From: Euglena gracilis
Lineage: Eukaryota > Euglenida > Euglenophyceae > Euglenales
Length of the DNA stretch: 64,000 nucleotides
Direction: 5' to 3'
Assembly: GCA_039621445.1 (NCBI GenBank)
Contig: CP154956.1
Location: 5,392,170-5,456,169, forward strand
Under the pieces are notes generated by a model. That model searched no databases. It had not been told where the DNA came from and saw only the letters and a program-made list of their open reading frames with translations. This document shows, piece after piece, positions 45,369 to 56,859 of the stretch (within the stretch, counting starts at the first letter, position 1; each line of letters starts with the position of its first letter). Both the position numbers and the translations under genes were made by a program.

Positions 45369-48300
45369 ATGCAGAGCTCAAGCACCAACACACTCATTGA
45401 TTACCAAGAATTGATAAGTTCTTTGAGAAGCACTTGTCATGAATTTTTGCAAGATGAGTATACGCTCCAGTCAAGGTATACCCCAAGCTCTATAGAGCAT
45501 CCCCACGCCAAAATTTCCAGCTCTATTGAGCATCCACCCACCCCAGTGGTTTCCAGCTCTATTGAGCATCCCCCCACCCCGGTGGTTTCCAGCTCTATTG
45601 AGCACCCCCCCACCCCAGTTTTCAGCTCTATTGAGCATCCCCTTACCGTAATTTTCAGCTCTACCGAGCATTCCCCCACCCCGCTTTCCAGCTCTATCGA
45701 GCATTCCCCCCACAGCTCTATCGAGCAACCCCCCACCCAATGGGTGCCACGCCTAACGGTGTCCACCTCTATGGAGCATTCCCAACCCCAACGGGGTCCA
45801 AACCTAATGGTGCCTCATCCCCTCGCCCAATGGGCTCCCCCACACCCATTGGTGTCCAGCTCTATCGAGCAACATATAGCCCAACGGGCACAACCCCTTT
45901 TGATGGAAAGCCGATCGGCTGATAGGTATTCACCCCAGCGAGATCTCGCACTAATGCCGATAGGCACATATGACCCTGAGGCTGAGGCGGTTACACCACA
46001 ACAACGTTTTGTTGAGGATGGGTTGGAAACACCATGTTATTTCCAGCCCCCCCATTCTCACCCACCTCCAAGTCTGAGTGGACAATTGTCCACCCCACCC
46101 GATACGGGTTCTTTTCCTGCCATGCCTTGCATGGACTCGGCTAATTTAAAGGCACAATTGCCACAAAAATTCCAAAAAGTGAGTGGGACAGTGTGTGAAA
46201 TACAATCCCGCAATGATGCGAAGTTTTCCCACTTGCAACATAGTTTGCAGGCTTTGTCTGATCAACTGGAGCCAATTACGGCAATTTTTCCACAATTACA
46301 GCAAAAGTTGCATGAACCTCCCACCAAATATCCCGATTTGGGACAATTCATTACAGTGGAGCAGTTTTCCACCCTTGCAACTGCTTTTCAGGAAGCACAA
46401 CAGCGCATTTTCCAACTCAGCGGCGATTCCGCGAATGTTTCCCACTTTCATGCCCAACAACGTGAAAGTTTTGCCTCCCGCACTTATGTGCAAGAATTGG
46501 AGGAAAGAATTTCCTGTTTGGAGCAAAAATCTTGCCATTGTGGGGAAGTTCCTGCTGAAGTTGCAAGTTTTCACACCCAAATCGCAAATATTGCGAGTAG
46601 GTTTGAGGATTTGCAACAACAGCGGCAAAGTGACATGGCACAAATCGAAGCCGCTTTGGCTAAGGCTTATGCCCGCTGTGCGGAAACAAATGGCAAAATT
46701 ACGGATGTAACCGTAATTCAAACCGCGATAGCGGATTTGCAGATATGCATGCAAGAATTAAGCACAAAATTGCTTCAGGTGCAATCACCAACCCCAGACG
46801 CATTGCCCTCGACCACACCCATTCCCACACTCACATCCCTACACTTGGAGCAGTTTTGCGCTGAAATGCGCGCGGAAAATCACGAAATTATGCAAGGATT
46901 TTGTGATAGTCTCATGAACACCGAGAAAACGGTGAAGCAGGATGTCACAAAACTACAAAATGACATTACCGCGCTATCCGCGCAAGTTTCGGTTTTGATG
47001 GAACAGCCAAAGGCTGAAATAGTCAAAAGTCCGCATTCGGACCAACCATCTCCACAATTGGAGGCCATTTCCAGTGCGATACGCACTTTAGCGGTACGAG
47101 TTCAAGAATTAGACACTGGGTTTGGTGCAATTGCAAAGGACTTGCAGTCGATCTCTGACAAAACACTGCTTTTGGATGAGTTACCCTCACACCGAAAGCG
47201 AATTAGGCGCTTACAGGATGATGTGAGTCGGATAAACGACAATTTGCAAGTTGTTGACAATTTGGAGCAAAGTGTGCACGAGTTGGCAACCAATTTGGAC
47301 CAAGTACACGCACAATTGCGTTCTGTACAAAAAATTCCGCATTCGGGTGTGGTTGGCACACTTGCCACATCCTTCACCTCAGAAAGTGCTATTCGCGCAA
47401 CCATTGAAGAGCCTCCTGGCACATTGCCACCAAACCACATTTCCGCTCATGTGGAAGTTCCCCCCGTGGCGTTACCAGTCCCAATGGACAAGTTTTCAGA
47501 TGATGAGTCAGGTTCTCCATCGAGAACCAGACCAACCCACCTCTTAAGTCAAGAGATTCGGCAATCCGAACTAGTTAGCGGTATGGGCCGCAATCCCACA
47601 CCAGTTACTGGTCATTCCTCGCAAATACGCTTGGAATCCCCAACAGTACAACCATGTGACACGTCACCCCCCCATGCGCATTCGCATCACCATTCGCGCA
47701 TTCGCGACACCCCAAATGTACATGGTACCTATGGTACACTTGGTGGTATGTTCCATGCGCATTCGCATAATTTACCCAACAATACATTTGGTGCAGCCAC
47801 CGGTGTATCCACACATGGTGCGATACCGCGCCCGGGCCCACCCACCATGAATACCACCGAAGGGCCACGGGTTACTCAGAAAGATTTCACAAACACCATC
47901 GCAATCGCGAATAAGGTGAAGCCCCAATGGGACGGTGACCCGACCACATGGAACCAATTTTTCCGTGACTGGGAATACTTCTGGGACTTGAAGGGTCCAA
48001 CCCAAGACGGAAACCCAGAAGTAATCAAAATGGAATTCATAGACTGTTTACCAAAAGACGAAAAGGAACGCGCCAGACAATTGGTCATACGCGGGCGCAT
48101 TTCTTTTCACGATTTGGTAGAGCAATATGCTTCTTCATGTTCAAGTTTGGTTTCCAGAATCACTCTGGAGAGAAAATGGCGGCAATATGCCCCCCATGAC
48201 CGAAAATGGAGGTCGATAGACCTATGGTACTCAAAATGGCTCTGTTTGGCAGCCGAAGTAGACGAGTTAGGCGAAACCCAAATGAAAGAGCAATTTGACG

Positions 48301-49040
48301 CAGTATTACTGCACTTTATACCCAAACTCATCAAAGAAATTCACCGCGAGGAACTCGCAGGACATATTTTGACGCTCGATGAGCGATGGAACTATGTTTG
48401 CAAACAACTGAAGCTATCACAGCTTTTAGGACAAATCCAGTCGGCTTATACGAGCCACCCCACGGCAGGAATACCTGCTATCCAAGTCAGTTCTGTGAAA
48501 AAAGTGTCACACTTATCACATACCGCTATGGCGGAATCCAAGTTGCGCAATTCGCGCTCTTCAGAAGAATTTTCGGACAAATTGTGCTTTTTGTGCAACA
48601 AAAAGGGTCATATATCTTGCCATTGTTCAAATCCTGCAGCGCGACAGCGCAACGCAAGCCCAAGAGGATCAGCCTCATCATGCAGTTCTCGTTTTTCACA
48701 AAATGCGCATTCGCAAAAATCAAAATACCAATCACGATCAACATGTTCACTGTGGGGATCCACCAACCACCCCTCCCTCAACTGTCGCTATGCGAACTCT
48801 CACCACCCAAGCCATCGCGATATGAGTCGCAGTTCAAAAGATCATACTTCAGCCAAAAGGCACAAGGTAGGTCAAAGAGCAACCTCTATCGAGGATTATC
48901 ACCCGGCTTCGGGCAGGGAGGGGGATGATACCCCATGTAACCAAAGGGATCATCCCTGCTTTAGCGCTCATAAATTCAGAGACGTATATGCGTCAAGAAA
49001 GTCAATGGCTGATATGGCCACCGGTTCGGTTTTTGAGTGA
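45369..49040 (+). CDS. Giant Gag polyprotein of element Z
   Basis: Taking the first ATG (45369), the product is about 1,223 residues in one uninterrupted frame. Residues about 40-120 are tandem SSSIEHPPTPVV repeats. About 290-650 is a long Gln/Leu/Glu-rich region predicted to form coiled coils. About 780-830 is His-rich (HAHSHHHSRIRD). About 835-1015 is a capsid-like domain (KPQWDGDPTTWNQFFRDWEY ... ERKWRQYAPHDRKWRSIDLW), and near 1072 lies a CX2CX4HX4C zinc knuckle (CFLCNKKGHISCHC). It would assemble virus-like particles and bind element RNA. It is larger than usual Gag proteins, and the intact frame fits the young LTRs. Confidence 0.88.
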   Translation: MQSSSTNTLIDYQELISSLRSTCHEFLQDEYTLQSRYTPSSIEHPHAKISSSIEHPPTPVVSSSIEHPPTPVVSSSIEHPPTPVFSSIEHPLTVIFSSTEHSPTPLSSSIEHSPHSSIEQPPTQWVPRLTVSTSMEHSQPQRGPNLMVPHPLAQWAPPHPLVSSSIEQHIAQRAQPLLMESRSADRYSPQRDLALMPIGTYDPEAEAVTPQQRFVEDGLETPCYFQPPHSHPPPSLSGQLSTPPDTGSFPAMPCMDSANLKAQLPQKFQKVSGTVCEIQSRNDAKFSHLQHSLQALSDQLEPITAIFPQLQQKLHEPPTKYPDLGQFITVEQFSTLATAFQEAQQRIFQLSGDSANVSHFHAQQRESFASRTYVQELEERISCLEQKSCHCGEVPAEVASFHTQIANIASRFEDLQQQRQSDMAQIEAALAKAYARCAETNGKITDVTVIQTAIADLQICMQELSTKLLQVQSPTPDALPSTTPIPTLTSLHLEQFCAEMRAENHEIMQGFCDSLMNTEKTVKQDVTKLQNDITALSAQVSVLMEQPKAEIVKSPHSDQPSPQLEAISSAIRTLAVRVQELDTGFGAIAKDLQSISDKTLLLDELPSHRKRIRRLQDDVSRINDNLQVVDNLEQSVHELATNLDQVHAQLRSVQKIPHSGVVGTLATSFTSESAIRATIEEPPGTLPPNHISAHVEVPPVALPVPMDKFSDDESGSPSRTRPTHLLSQEIRQSELVSGMGRNPTPVTGHSSQIRLESPTVQPCDTSPPHAHSHHHSRIRDTPNVHGTYGTLGGMFHAHSHNLPNNTFGAATGVSTHGAIPRPGPPTMNTTEGPRVTQKDFTNTIAIANKVKPQWDGDPTTWNQFFRDWEYFWDLKGPTQDGNPEVIKMEFIDCLPKDEKERARQLVIRGRISFHDLVEQYASSCSSLVSRITLERKWRQYAPHDRKWRSIDLWYSKWLCLAAEVDELGETQMKEQFDAVLLHFIPKLIKEIHREELAGHILTLDERWNYVCKQLKLSQLLGQIQSAYTSHPTAGIPAIQVSSVKKVSHLSHTAMAESKLRNSRSSEEFSDKLCFLCNKKGHISCHCSNPAARQRNASPRGSASSCSSRFSQNAHSQKSKYQSRSTCSLWGSTNHPSLNCRYANSHHPSHRDMSRSSKDHTSAKRHKVGQRATSIEDYHPASGREGDDTPCNQRDHPCFSAHKFRDVYASRKSMADMATGSVFE
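45487..45730 (+). repeat. 36-bp coding repeat in Gag Z
   Basis: About seven units of AGCTCTATTGAGCATCC plus CCACCCC; each full unit encodes a 12-residue SSSIEHPPTPVV-type repeat. Confidence 0.9.
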
Positions 49041-51004
49041 AGAAACCAAAAATCCAAGGATACGGACGACAGAGGGTACTAGAAAGGAGGTGACAGGAGT
49101 CGCGACCCTAGTCCTCCCCTGCCCAGTATCCTTTCTGGTCAGTGTGCAAGGATTTTTTGGTGACCCCACTCAAAGTTTTCACGAACCTTTGACATATAGA
49201 CCGTTTTGTGTTTCCGGTTGTGGTGCATCATGGGATAGCCCATGAATGTCCATGTGGTTGAGTGGATTCCACCTCCAAGAATGCACACAACACCGCAAAA
49301 TTCTTCCCCCCCCTCAAACTTCCACTAATCATCACTTTTACATACCGTTTTCGATGACAGCAACACCGTTTTCAACAACACCAACACCGTTTTCAACCCG
49401 GGGTAAAGAGAAAGTGCCCCCGCTACCCACCGCATATTCACAAACTTTCCACATGCGGTAGGGGTAACAAGTAGCTTAACCCCCGATCGTTCCACTGGGT
49501 TCCAAGACGAAAGCCCTAAGGCCTGAAGTTTAAACGGTGTCGAGTAGTCGCCCAGCTGCTTCCAACTTTTCGTTTTCCACCAGGTTTGTCGATTGCAGAC
49601 AATCCTGTACACCCCCCGCAGCTCAAATTGGCATACAATTTTTACTACACACTCACCCCCCCAGACCGACATGCGCGACCAGGACAACTACTCCGCACCT
49701 GCCCCCCATGGTGTGCACTCTGGGAGAACTTTCCACACAATCACCAACCAAACACAAAGGTGAATATATACATCAAAACTAATCCCCCCACACTCTATCT
49801 CCAACGGAGAGCTCTATTCATTGACCGATTTTTGTCAAGTGCAAGACAAATTCAGCACTATGTGCACATTCCCCCCGAAGCGCATAGCGCACATCAATGC
49901 CGATGCGCATAGCTCACATTCCCCCCCCCCAAGTGCTAATTGCGCACACCGCGCGTCGCGCGAATCCTGCGCATATCGCGCTTCCAAGCTTACCCCCCAC
50001 GCACATATTGTGCAGTGTGGCATATCGCGCCACCCACCTTGGCAACCCCCCTTTCTCACAATGTGGTGTGAGCACTATCGTGCATTTATGACATATGGGT
50101 ATACGCCCAAACCACCCATATTCTTTTGGGAATCATTCCCAAAGATATATGTGTGGAAATCCGCAACTCTGTTCATGGATGTTTGTTTCTGTACCACATG
50201 ATCAAATTGCAGATTTTGTTTGATGACAGCAAACAAGAAGTGAAGTTTTATGTGACTACGGTTCTTTGCCCAATCCACTCCCACACCAAAAATATTTTGG
50301 TGTTCCCAAAGCTCTATGGAGCAAAGCCACACAAGTCATGTGATAAAGTTTTTGGGATGTATTGCAAATACTGCATTTTTCCCGAAAACTTATCCAACTT
50401 GTGCTTAAATAGCAGTTTTGTGCCTAAATGGCTTATACTTTGGCAAAATGCAATCCCGATATGGGAAAATGCTCACAATTTCATTTCTTTTATGTGCAAC
50501 ATAGTTGCCCCCCCCCCAAAAAAGAAAATGAAGAAAATTCATTCAAACATGCATTTTTGTGGACTTGACCACTTAGCCTTAGGTCTATGTGACCAATACA
50601 CCCTATGATGTGCAAGGCCTATGGGGCATTACCCATGTGGTCCATGGGTCCATAGGACCAATTTGCACAAATTGCAAGGACCAAAAGGACCAAAGGTCCA
50701 CAAATCCTTATTATAAAGTGAAAAGTGCGTAGGACCTCAAAAAATGGCACAAAAAGCCATATTATGTAGCTGAAAGTGGCTGAATTGGCCAAAACAAGCC
50801 AAATAGGCTAGTTTTATGCAGATTTGCATAAGTGTCACTTTGGCATAGCCTCAAAACCACCACAAAAGCTTCAAAATTTCTGGCACCTCGTGCCATGAGG
50901 TTTTGACTGTATGTAGTAGTGCCTATGAGATAGAAACCAAAAGTTGTCTTTGTGGAATAAATTATGGGAGCTTATAGCAAAAGCTCACTCACACAGGCAA
51001 AAGA

Positions 51005-51130
51005 TCAAAGACGTATCTCAGCGCCTGTAGCTGGCCGATAGGCTATGTTACCCCTCATTCGAAAGCTCGTTGGACGAGCCGTCCAGCGATGCTATCAGAT
51101 CGCTGTGACTCTGCACGGTACTCTTATTTG
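51005..51130. repeat. Dispersed motif, copy 3
   Basis: GACGTATCTCAGCGCCTGTA, then GTTACCCCTCATTCGAAAGC, GACGAGCCGTCCAGCG and CACGGTACTCTTATTTG, collinear with the copies near 21.9 and 22.5 kb. Confidence 0.6.
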
Positions 51131-52002
51131 GAGAGATCGTGAAAAATTGAATTAAGCCCAGCCAATCTGGCCAAAAGCCAAATTTTGAGCCAGATCTTGT
51201 ACGATCGTGTACCAGACTGGCAAATCAGCCTGAAAGGCTTCTATACTGTTCCCTACATCGTTTCTGATGGCTGATTACCATTGGTTACCAGTTTGGCTAA
51301 TGGCCATTTTTAAGCTCCTTTGGCAGCATTCTGCCCATTACCCCCTCTGTATGGCCTATTAGGCCTGGTATAATTCAGAGGGCTATAGCCCACAATTTGG
51401 AGTCATTTCGACTCACTAGAACCATTTTTAGGAGCACTTATGTGCAAATTTTCATTTAAATCCTTGATTTTCTGCAATTTTTGGTGATTTTTGGTTTTCT
51501 GGCACTCATATCCCTAATGGGAGTCATCTTGAGGCACTATGCCAGAGGGGAATGCAAAGGGATATGCTGATAATGGCAATTTTTCCTTTGCTCAAGATGT
51601 CATAGACATGTTTTACTTGTATTTTCAAGCTTATTTTTGCTTTTTTGCGATATTTTTGCACAATTTTACAGCTTTTTGGGTGATGTGGTGTTATTAGACA
51701 CCCAAATCCCAAAATCTGTGCAACAACAAACATGCAGTGTTGTTGGACACTCTCAACAAGCACTATGTGCACTTGGCAATTGCAGTCTTAAATGACTCAA
51801 AATGCAACAAAGTTGCACTTTTGGTGACAAAAATGCAATTCTCGACGCAGAATCTGCATTTCTGCCCTAAATCCTGACAGGGATTTCCCTAAAAATCTGA
51901 CAAAGGTCAGTATTTCTCAGTGGCATAGTCACAAATGATGAGATTTTGACATATTTGCAGTATTTTTTTCTGCTTACCACACTAACGGCATTCTTGCCCC
52001 AC

Positions 52003-52094
52003 CCCCCCCCACTTTATTCAGTGGGACCCCCTTACCGATATAATTCGGACCCCCCCACTTTATTCAGTGGGACCCCCTTACCGATATAATTCGG
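52003..52094. repeat. Two-copy 46-bp direct repeat
   Basis: CCCCACTTTATTCAGTGGGA then CCCCCTTACCGATATAATTCGG, twice in tandem. Confidence 0.9.
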
Positions 52095-53227
52095 AGGACC
52101 CAATGGTCATCATGTGCAACACCAATGGTGTCATTCTGCAAGGTTTATAAGAACCATAGCTCAAAAATGGTGAAATCCAGCTTTTTGTGATGAATTTCAC
52201 CGCACTGGAACAATGTTCCATCCTTTTATGTGCATTCACAGTTCATTTGCGGTTTTTCAAAGTGGTATAAGCCACACCAACCACAGTTGTTCTGTGATTT
52301 GGCAGCAGCCTGCCACAATTCCGCAGTTTTTCTGCGGTTGTACACCTCATTATGATCTTTTTGGCAACATGCCAAATTTTTTTGATTCAGGTGTAAACCC
52401 ATTAGTATTTTTGTGCCATGCATATTCCGCAAGGCAATGTTTCTGGGCGATAAAGCCTACCGCCCCCCACTATTTTGGCTAATGCCAACCCTTCAGCCTA
52501 CAGGCTGCACACCCAAGGCACAACTGCCAAATTCTACAGTTTCTGGGGCTACTGCCCGCTATTCTGAGGTATACGCCTCTGGGGATACCCCATCGACAAC
52601 ATTGTGCTCGCGCTGCACTGTGAAGACTTCAAGCGGTATATGCCGCCAGTAAGAAGACGCACAGCGTACAGCGCGCACACCGCAATAATAGACTCAACTT
52701 GTTACTTTTCGGCCTTAAGGCCCCCTTAAGACTGCCAGACAGCAAAAATTCTTTGTAAGGACATTAGACCAGCCCCCCACTCCTCTCCTCTTTCCCCCCC
52801 GGGCAAAATCGCTGTCGCCGGCAGTTGGTTTTGTAAATAGGTCTTTCTCCCTGGTCAGATATGACTGGCCAGGTGCCCCCTCCTTCCACACCCACCCGAG
52901 AATTCGTTTTCCGATCATGGAATACACCACCCCAAGTGCCATAGGCACACCCAAACCTGGGAGGATGGGAACTTTCTGGAATGGAAACCTTCCAGCCCCA
53001 TTTTCCAATGTGCTCTTCCACTTCCACCCCTTTGCCGCAATAAGTAGGCACCGCATAAGCGGTTAACCACTTTTGCGCGTTCTTGCGATATTTCGCACTT
53101 TCCTTCCCACACCCCTGGTGAGACGAGAACCAAAAGCCGCATGCGGCTCTGTGACAGGTCCCCGTCCCCAGGACTGTGTCCGGCATTCGGACTGGCCTGG
53201 TCCAGTAGGGAAATCGGGCATAGCCCT

Positions 53228-53237
53228 GGGAGGGGGA
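53228..53237 (+). promoter_or_regulatory. Polypurine tract of element Z
   Basis: GGGAGGGGGA directly before the 3' LTR; plus-strand priming site. Confidence 0.75.
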
Positions 53238-53678
53238 TGTGTACCAGGCAGCCGTAAGGCCATGGTACTGTGTATGTAGGTATAAGCCTACGGCCAGATA
53301 TAGCTCTGAGCCCCATACACAGTACTGTGCTAGGTGGTATTCCTAAAGATGGCCAACGGCCTGAATTAGGAATACCTCACCCATATTCTGGTTCTCCTCC
53401 ACAGGTGGTATTCGTATTCTTATTTTCTTCTTCACTTGAATATCAAGTTTGATTTGTTTCATTTGAAGTCCGAAACGGACAGCCAAGTCACTTGGCATTT
53501 TCTCTGTGTAGCCCATAGGGCTTCTCCACCTGCCTTGTGCTCTGCATAAGCCCAAAGGCAATAAAAACTAATAGTTAAGTAAAAGATTCTCTTTTTTTGT
53601 TACTCTCCTGGTTCTGTTCCCACGGGAGGGTGTAAGTAGGCCGACAGGCAGTGGGAATAGAGTCAGGGGACGTACACT
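53238..53678 (+). repeat. 3' LTR of element Z
   Basis: Same 441 bp as the 5' LTR with about two transitions (for example CTCTGCATAAG for CTCTGTATAAG), followed by the TAAAC duplication. Confidence 0.95.
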
Positions 53679-55917
53679 TAAACACGTTTTTTGAGGCCCA
53701 GGTTGAGGGGTTGAGAAAAATGAGAGGGATTTTTCTCAGAAGCTGTCGTTTTTGGAAAAATCTGTGGGGGAGATGCACGTGGTGGTGCAACAAGTGGGGG
53801 AGAAGGAAAAACAGCAGGAAATTGCTGTTAATCAGGTCAAATCTGCAGTCGGTGAGCTAAGCTCTGGTCTGGAGGGACGCTTTGGGATCATTTTTCAGCA
53901 ATGCAAAGGTTTGGGGGAGACTGAGTGTGCCAAATTTCAGGCGCAGGCTGAGAAATTGAAGGAATTTTCACAGTCCCTGGACCGAGAGAGCAAAGCTCTG
54001 AATGATCGTTTGGGGAGGTTGGAGAATTTTCTGGGTCGGAAAGATTTTCCCGTTGAAGAAGTCTGTGACCTGATTAACAAAAGTGAGGAAACCATTCGGT
54101 TGGAGGTGCAAAGGGAGTTGGGGCTGCAAACGAGAAAGAATTTGGAGGTCATTATCAGTGAAATGTTGCAGGAAAGGTTGAGGCTGAGTGAAAGGGAGGG
54201 GCAGTTTGAGAAAATTCGGGCTGAAATAGAAAATGCGATGAAACAGCAGGTTGGAGTTTTACTGCAACAGCAGTCCAGTGAACTTTTTAAAGAACAGCAG
54301 GAGCGGAAAAAAATGCAACAAAAGCTAGATTTATTTCTCTCTGAGTTTTTGGTGATGAAAAAACAGCAAGCTGAATCTGCCAAATCTGCGACAGTGGATC
54401 TGACAAAAGGAAACGGGAGAAAAATCAGCTGGAAACCCAGAAATCGAAGAGTTTGATCTTTTTGGTTACAACGATTTACCTGTGATCGAGAAGAATTCGG
54501 TTGAAATTGAAGGCTATGAACACGCTGAACCAGGGTCACATGCGACACATGTCAGGCAGGTTTGTGCACGACCTGTGGGGGCGGTGCCGGCAGGTGCAGG
54601 GCTGGTTTCATCGAATGCAGTGGCAACACAACAATTGATGAAAAACCTGGTAGCTCCAAATTTTTCTGGACAGCCAAAAGACTGGTCGTCCTTTGTGCGC
54701 GATTGGGATCAATATTTCAGGACGTTGGTTATTTTGAAAAATGGACGTGTATCTGATCCACTCAAACTTCGGCTGTTTGCAATGACTCTGGACGACACAA
54801 ATCAGAAGGAATTGCACTTCCGAATAGAATTGAACGGGAAAACATCTTTCGAGGAGGAATTTGACAGGATTGACGGGAAATATGCTGGAACTCAGTCCGA
54901 CTGTGCCAGAAAAAAACGGTATGATGTCAACCTTGTGAACCAAGGGAAAATTACCGTACCGGATTGGCGAGACTTTGTCATAAATTTCAGAATGGCCTGG
55001 AGACAGGTGAAAAGTGCCACTGACGATGAGGCAGAAAGGATGGTCAAGGGAAAACTGCCAAATTTCATTTTGCATTGGGTCGCCGATGAGGAGGAAAAGA
55101 AACCAACGTGTGGACCGAAAGTCAGAATGTACCCTGGAGTGCCTGCAACTGAGGAAAACATTGTGTGTGCCGTGGAACGTGTCACTGGGGAAAAGCCCTG
55201 CAAGGTATCGAAAGTTTCACCGCTGGAGTTCGAAGTCTTTTTGCCCAATATTACGATTTGCGACAAACTGAAAGAGGTCAGTGGGAAACCAATCACAGGC
55301 ACGGATAAAAGAATCAAAATTGTGGAGGAAAAGCCAAAAATGGGGGCTGAAGAAATTTTCTGTTTTGTTGAGCGAAAATTGTCATCCAGGGATGATCAAG
55401 ACCTGTTACACAGTTCCAGAGAGCCAAATGGGTCCGGAAATCGGAGGGCCGGGTCTGCAAAGGCAGATCGGGCCAAGGGGTCCAGGACACCCTCCCCAGC
55501 ACGGTCAGCAAACGGGGGCGAAACGGTGGCAAAACCGTCCGTTGGAAAATGAGATTCACAGGTGGCAGCTCCTGCGACCAATGCAGACGTGAACCCCCCA
55601 GTGCAAAATCCAGTGCCAGTGATTCGATCACAGTCATTGCCACCCCCCAGCAATCTCAACTACGCAATGGGGGGGGATGGAGAAACGATTCTGGGTGGAA
55701 TTACAATGCCAATGCCATTTTTCAGGGAAATCAGTGGTGGAACTCAAATCAACAGAATTTTGATTCACAGTCTGGTGGTGGCAAAGGCAAAGGCAAAGGA
55801 AAGGGCAAAGGAAACAATTCCTGGGGGAAAGGAAACAATGGAAATGACTGGTCTAGGGGAAAGGGCCAGAACGTTGGAAAAGGCAAAGGCAAAGGAAGGG
55901 GGAAAGGAAACCGTTGC

Positions 55918-55958
55918 TAGGATAGCCGGGGTGGACCGTTGGGGGCGGGAGCCGCCCC
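55918..55958 (+). promoter_or_regulatory. Gag-Pol in-frame stop with downstream hairpin
   Basis: Gag ends at TAG (55918-55920), and the same frame stays open into the pol region that encodes the methyltransferase. A perfect 7-bp stem, GGGGCGG/CCGCCCC with a GAG loop, lies at 55942-55958, about 21 bases after the stop. This layout resembles stop-codon readthrough signals of some retroelements; function is inferred. Confidence 0.45.
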
Positions 55959-56043
55959 GGGCTCGCATACACAGCCCCACACAAAGACATACACAAACCC
56001 CAGGTGGCAAGGAAAATCTCGTGCGAGTGAAAACGAAAGCACG

Positions 56044-56800
56044 ATGAAAAATCTGCCATCCCAGGAGATCTCTACACAAGGTGTGTCCAGTGTGTCGGGT
56101 GCGTGCGTACGTGACGTGCAAACCTGTGACTCGGCCCAAACCTGTAAAGAATCAGACCTCATAAGAGGTCGTGCACAGCCTTCCATAAAGAAGAGACCTT
56201 TAAACCTTTTTTGCGGTAAAGGCTCGGTTGGGGATTGCCTAAGAGAGCAGGGGTTTAAGGTGATTTCAGTGGATATAAACCCCAGATTTTACCCAACCCA
56301 CTGTGCAAATATTTTGGAGTGGAGATATTGGAGGTACCCCCCCGGATATTTTCAGATCATCGCTGCGGGGGTGCCCTGTACAGAATATAGCTTGGCCAAA
56401 ACATTGGGAGTCAGAAATTTGGAGGGGGCAGATCGGCTGGTCAAAAAAACTTTGGAAATTGTCGAATATTTCAAACCAAAGTTGTGGTGGATTGAAAATC
56501 CCCGTCATGGACTTTTGCGGAAAAGACCCTGTGTTCAGAATCTGACTTTTGTCGATGTTGACTATTGTCAGTTTTCAGATTGGGGATATCAAAAGCCCTC
56601 CCGAATCTGGGGGAGCGAAAATCTGAGCAAGCTACAAAACAAGCTTTGTGATGGCCAGACCTGCCCAAATTTGATTCCTGGGGGGAGGAGTCACCGTGAA
56701 AAGTTGGGAGGATATGGAATGACAGTTGGTACTCAGAAAAAATGGAGGATGCCCAAACAACTGGTGGAGTATTTGTTAACCGTGTTGGAACGAAAAAGCG
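56044..56800 (+). CDS. C5-cytosine DNA methyltransferase-like domain of element Y
   Basis: In one open frame from the Gag stop (first ATG 56044): motif I LNLFCGKGS, KVISVDINPRF, catalytic GVPCTEYSLA (56371-56390), WWIENPRHGLL (56491-56510), FVDVDYCQFSDWGYQKPSRI, and a closing GRSHREKLGG ... WRMPKQLVEYLLTVLERK. C5 methyltransferases use PC (motif IV) as nucleophile and ENV (motif VI); here VI is ENP. The domain is compact, without an obvious target-recognition domain. No break is seen in this part. It could methylate cytosine in element or host DNA and affect silencing, or be catalytically inert. It is fused in frame to the second methyltransferase-like domain. Confidence 0.78.
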
Positions 56801-56859
56801 GATATCGTAGGGAGGATTATGCTGATAGGAAAGTTTGTATGGAGGAAATTGACAAGGAA

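Larger units (their letters stand above)
49041..53227. other. Non-coding internal region of element Z
   Basis: Only short frames. One frame overlapping the end of Gag (48925-49461, broken by TGA at 49243) has TYRPFCVSGCGASWDSP and is unassigned. The region includes the dispersed motif at 51005-51130, a two-copy 46-bp repeat at 52003-52094, and many CATATCGCGC-type phrases (49920-50035). Confidence 0.7.
44619..53678 (+). mobile_element. Gag-only LTR retrotransposon Z nested in Y
   Basis: LTRs 44619-45059 and 53238-53678 (441 bp, about two differences) are bordered by an exact 5-bp duplication, TAAAC (44614-44618, 53679-53683). A primer-binding site follows the left LTR and a purine tract precedes the right. 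The only coding region is a 1,223-residue Gag (45369-49040). The next 4.2 kb has no protease, RT, RNase H or integrase in any frame I could read, so mobility would depend on proteins supplied in trans. Confidence 0.93.

Noticed and set aside
49041-53227. Search for protease, RT or integrase motifs in the tail of element Z
   Set aside because: No DTG, YxDD or DD35E pattern was found in any frame by eye, so the region is described as non-coding.
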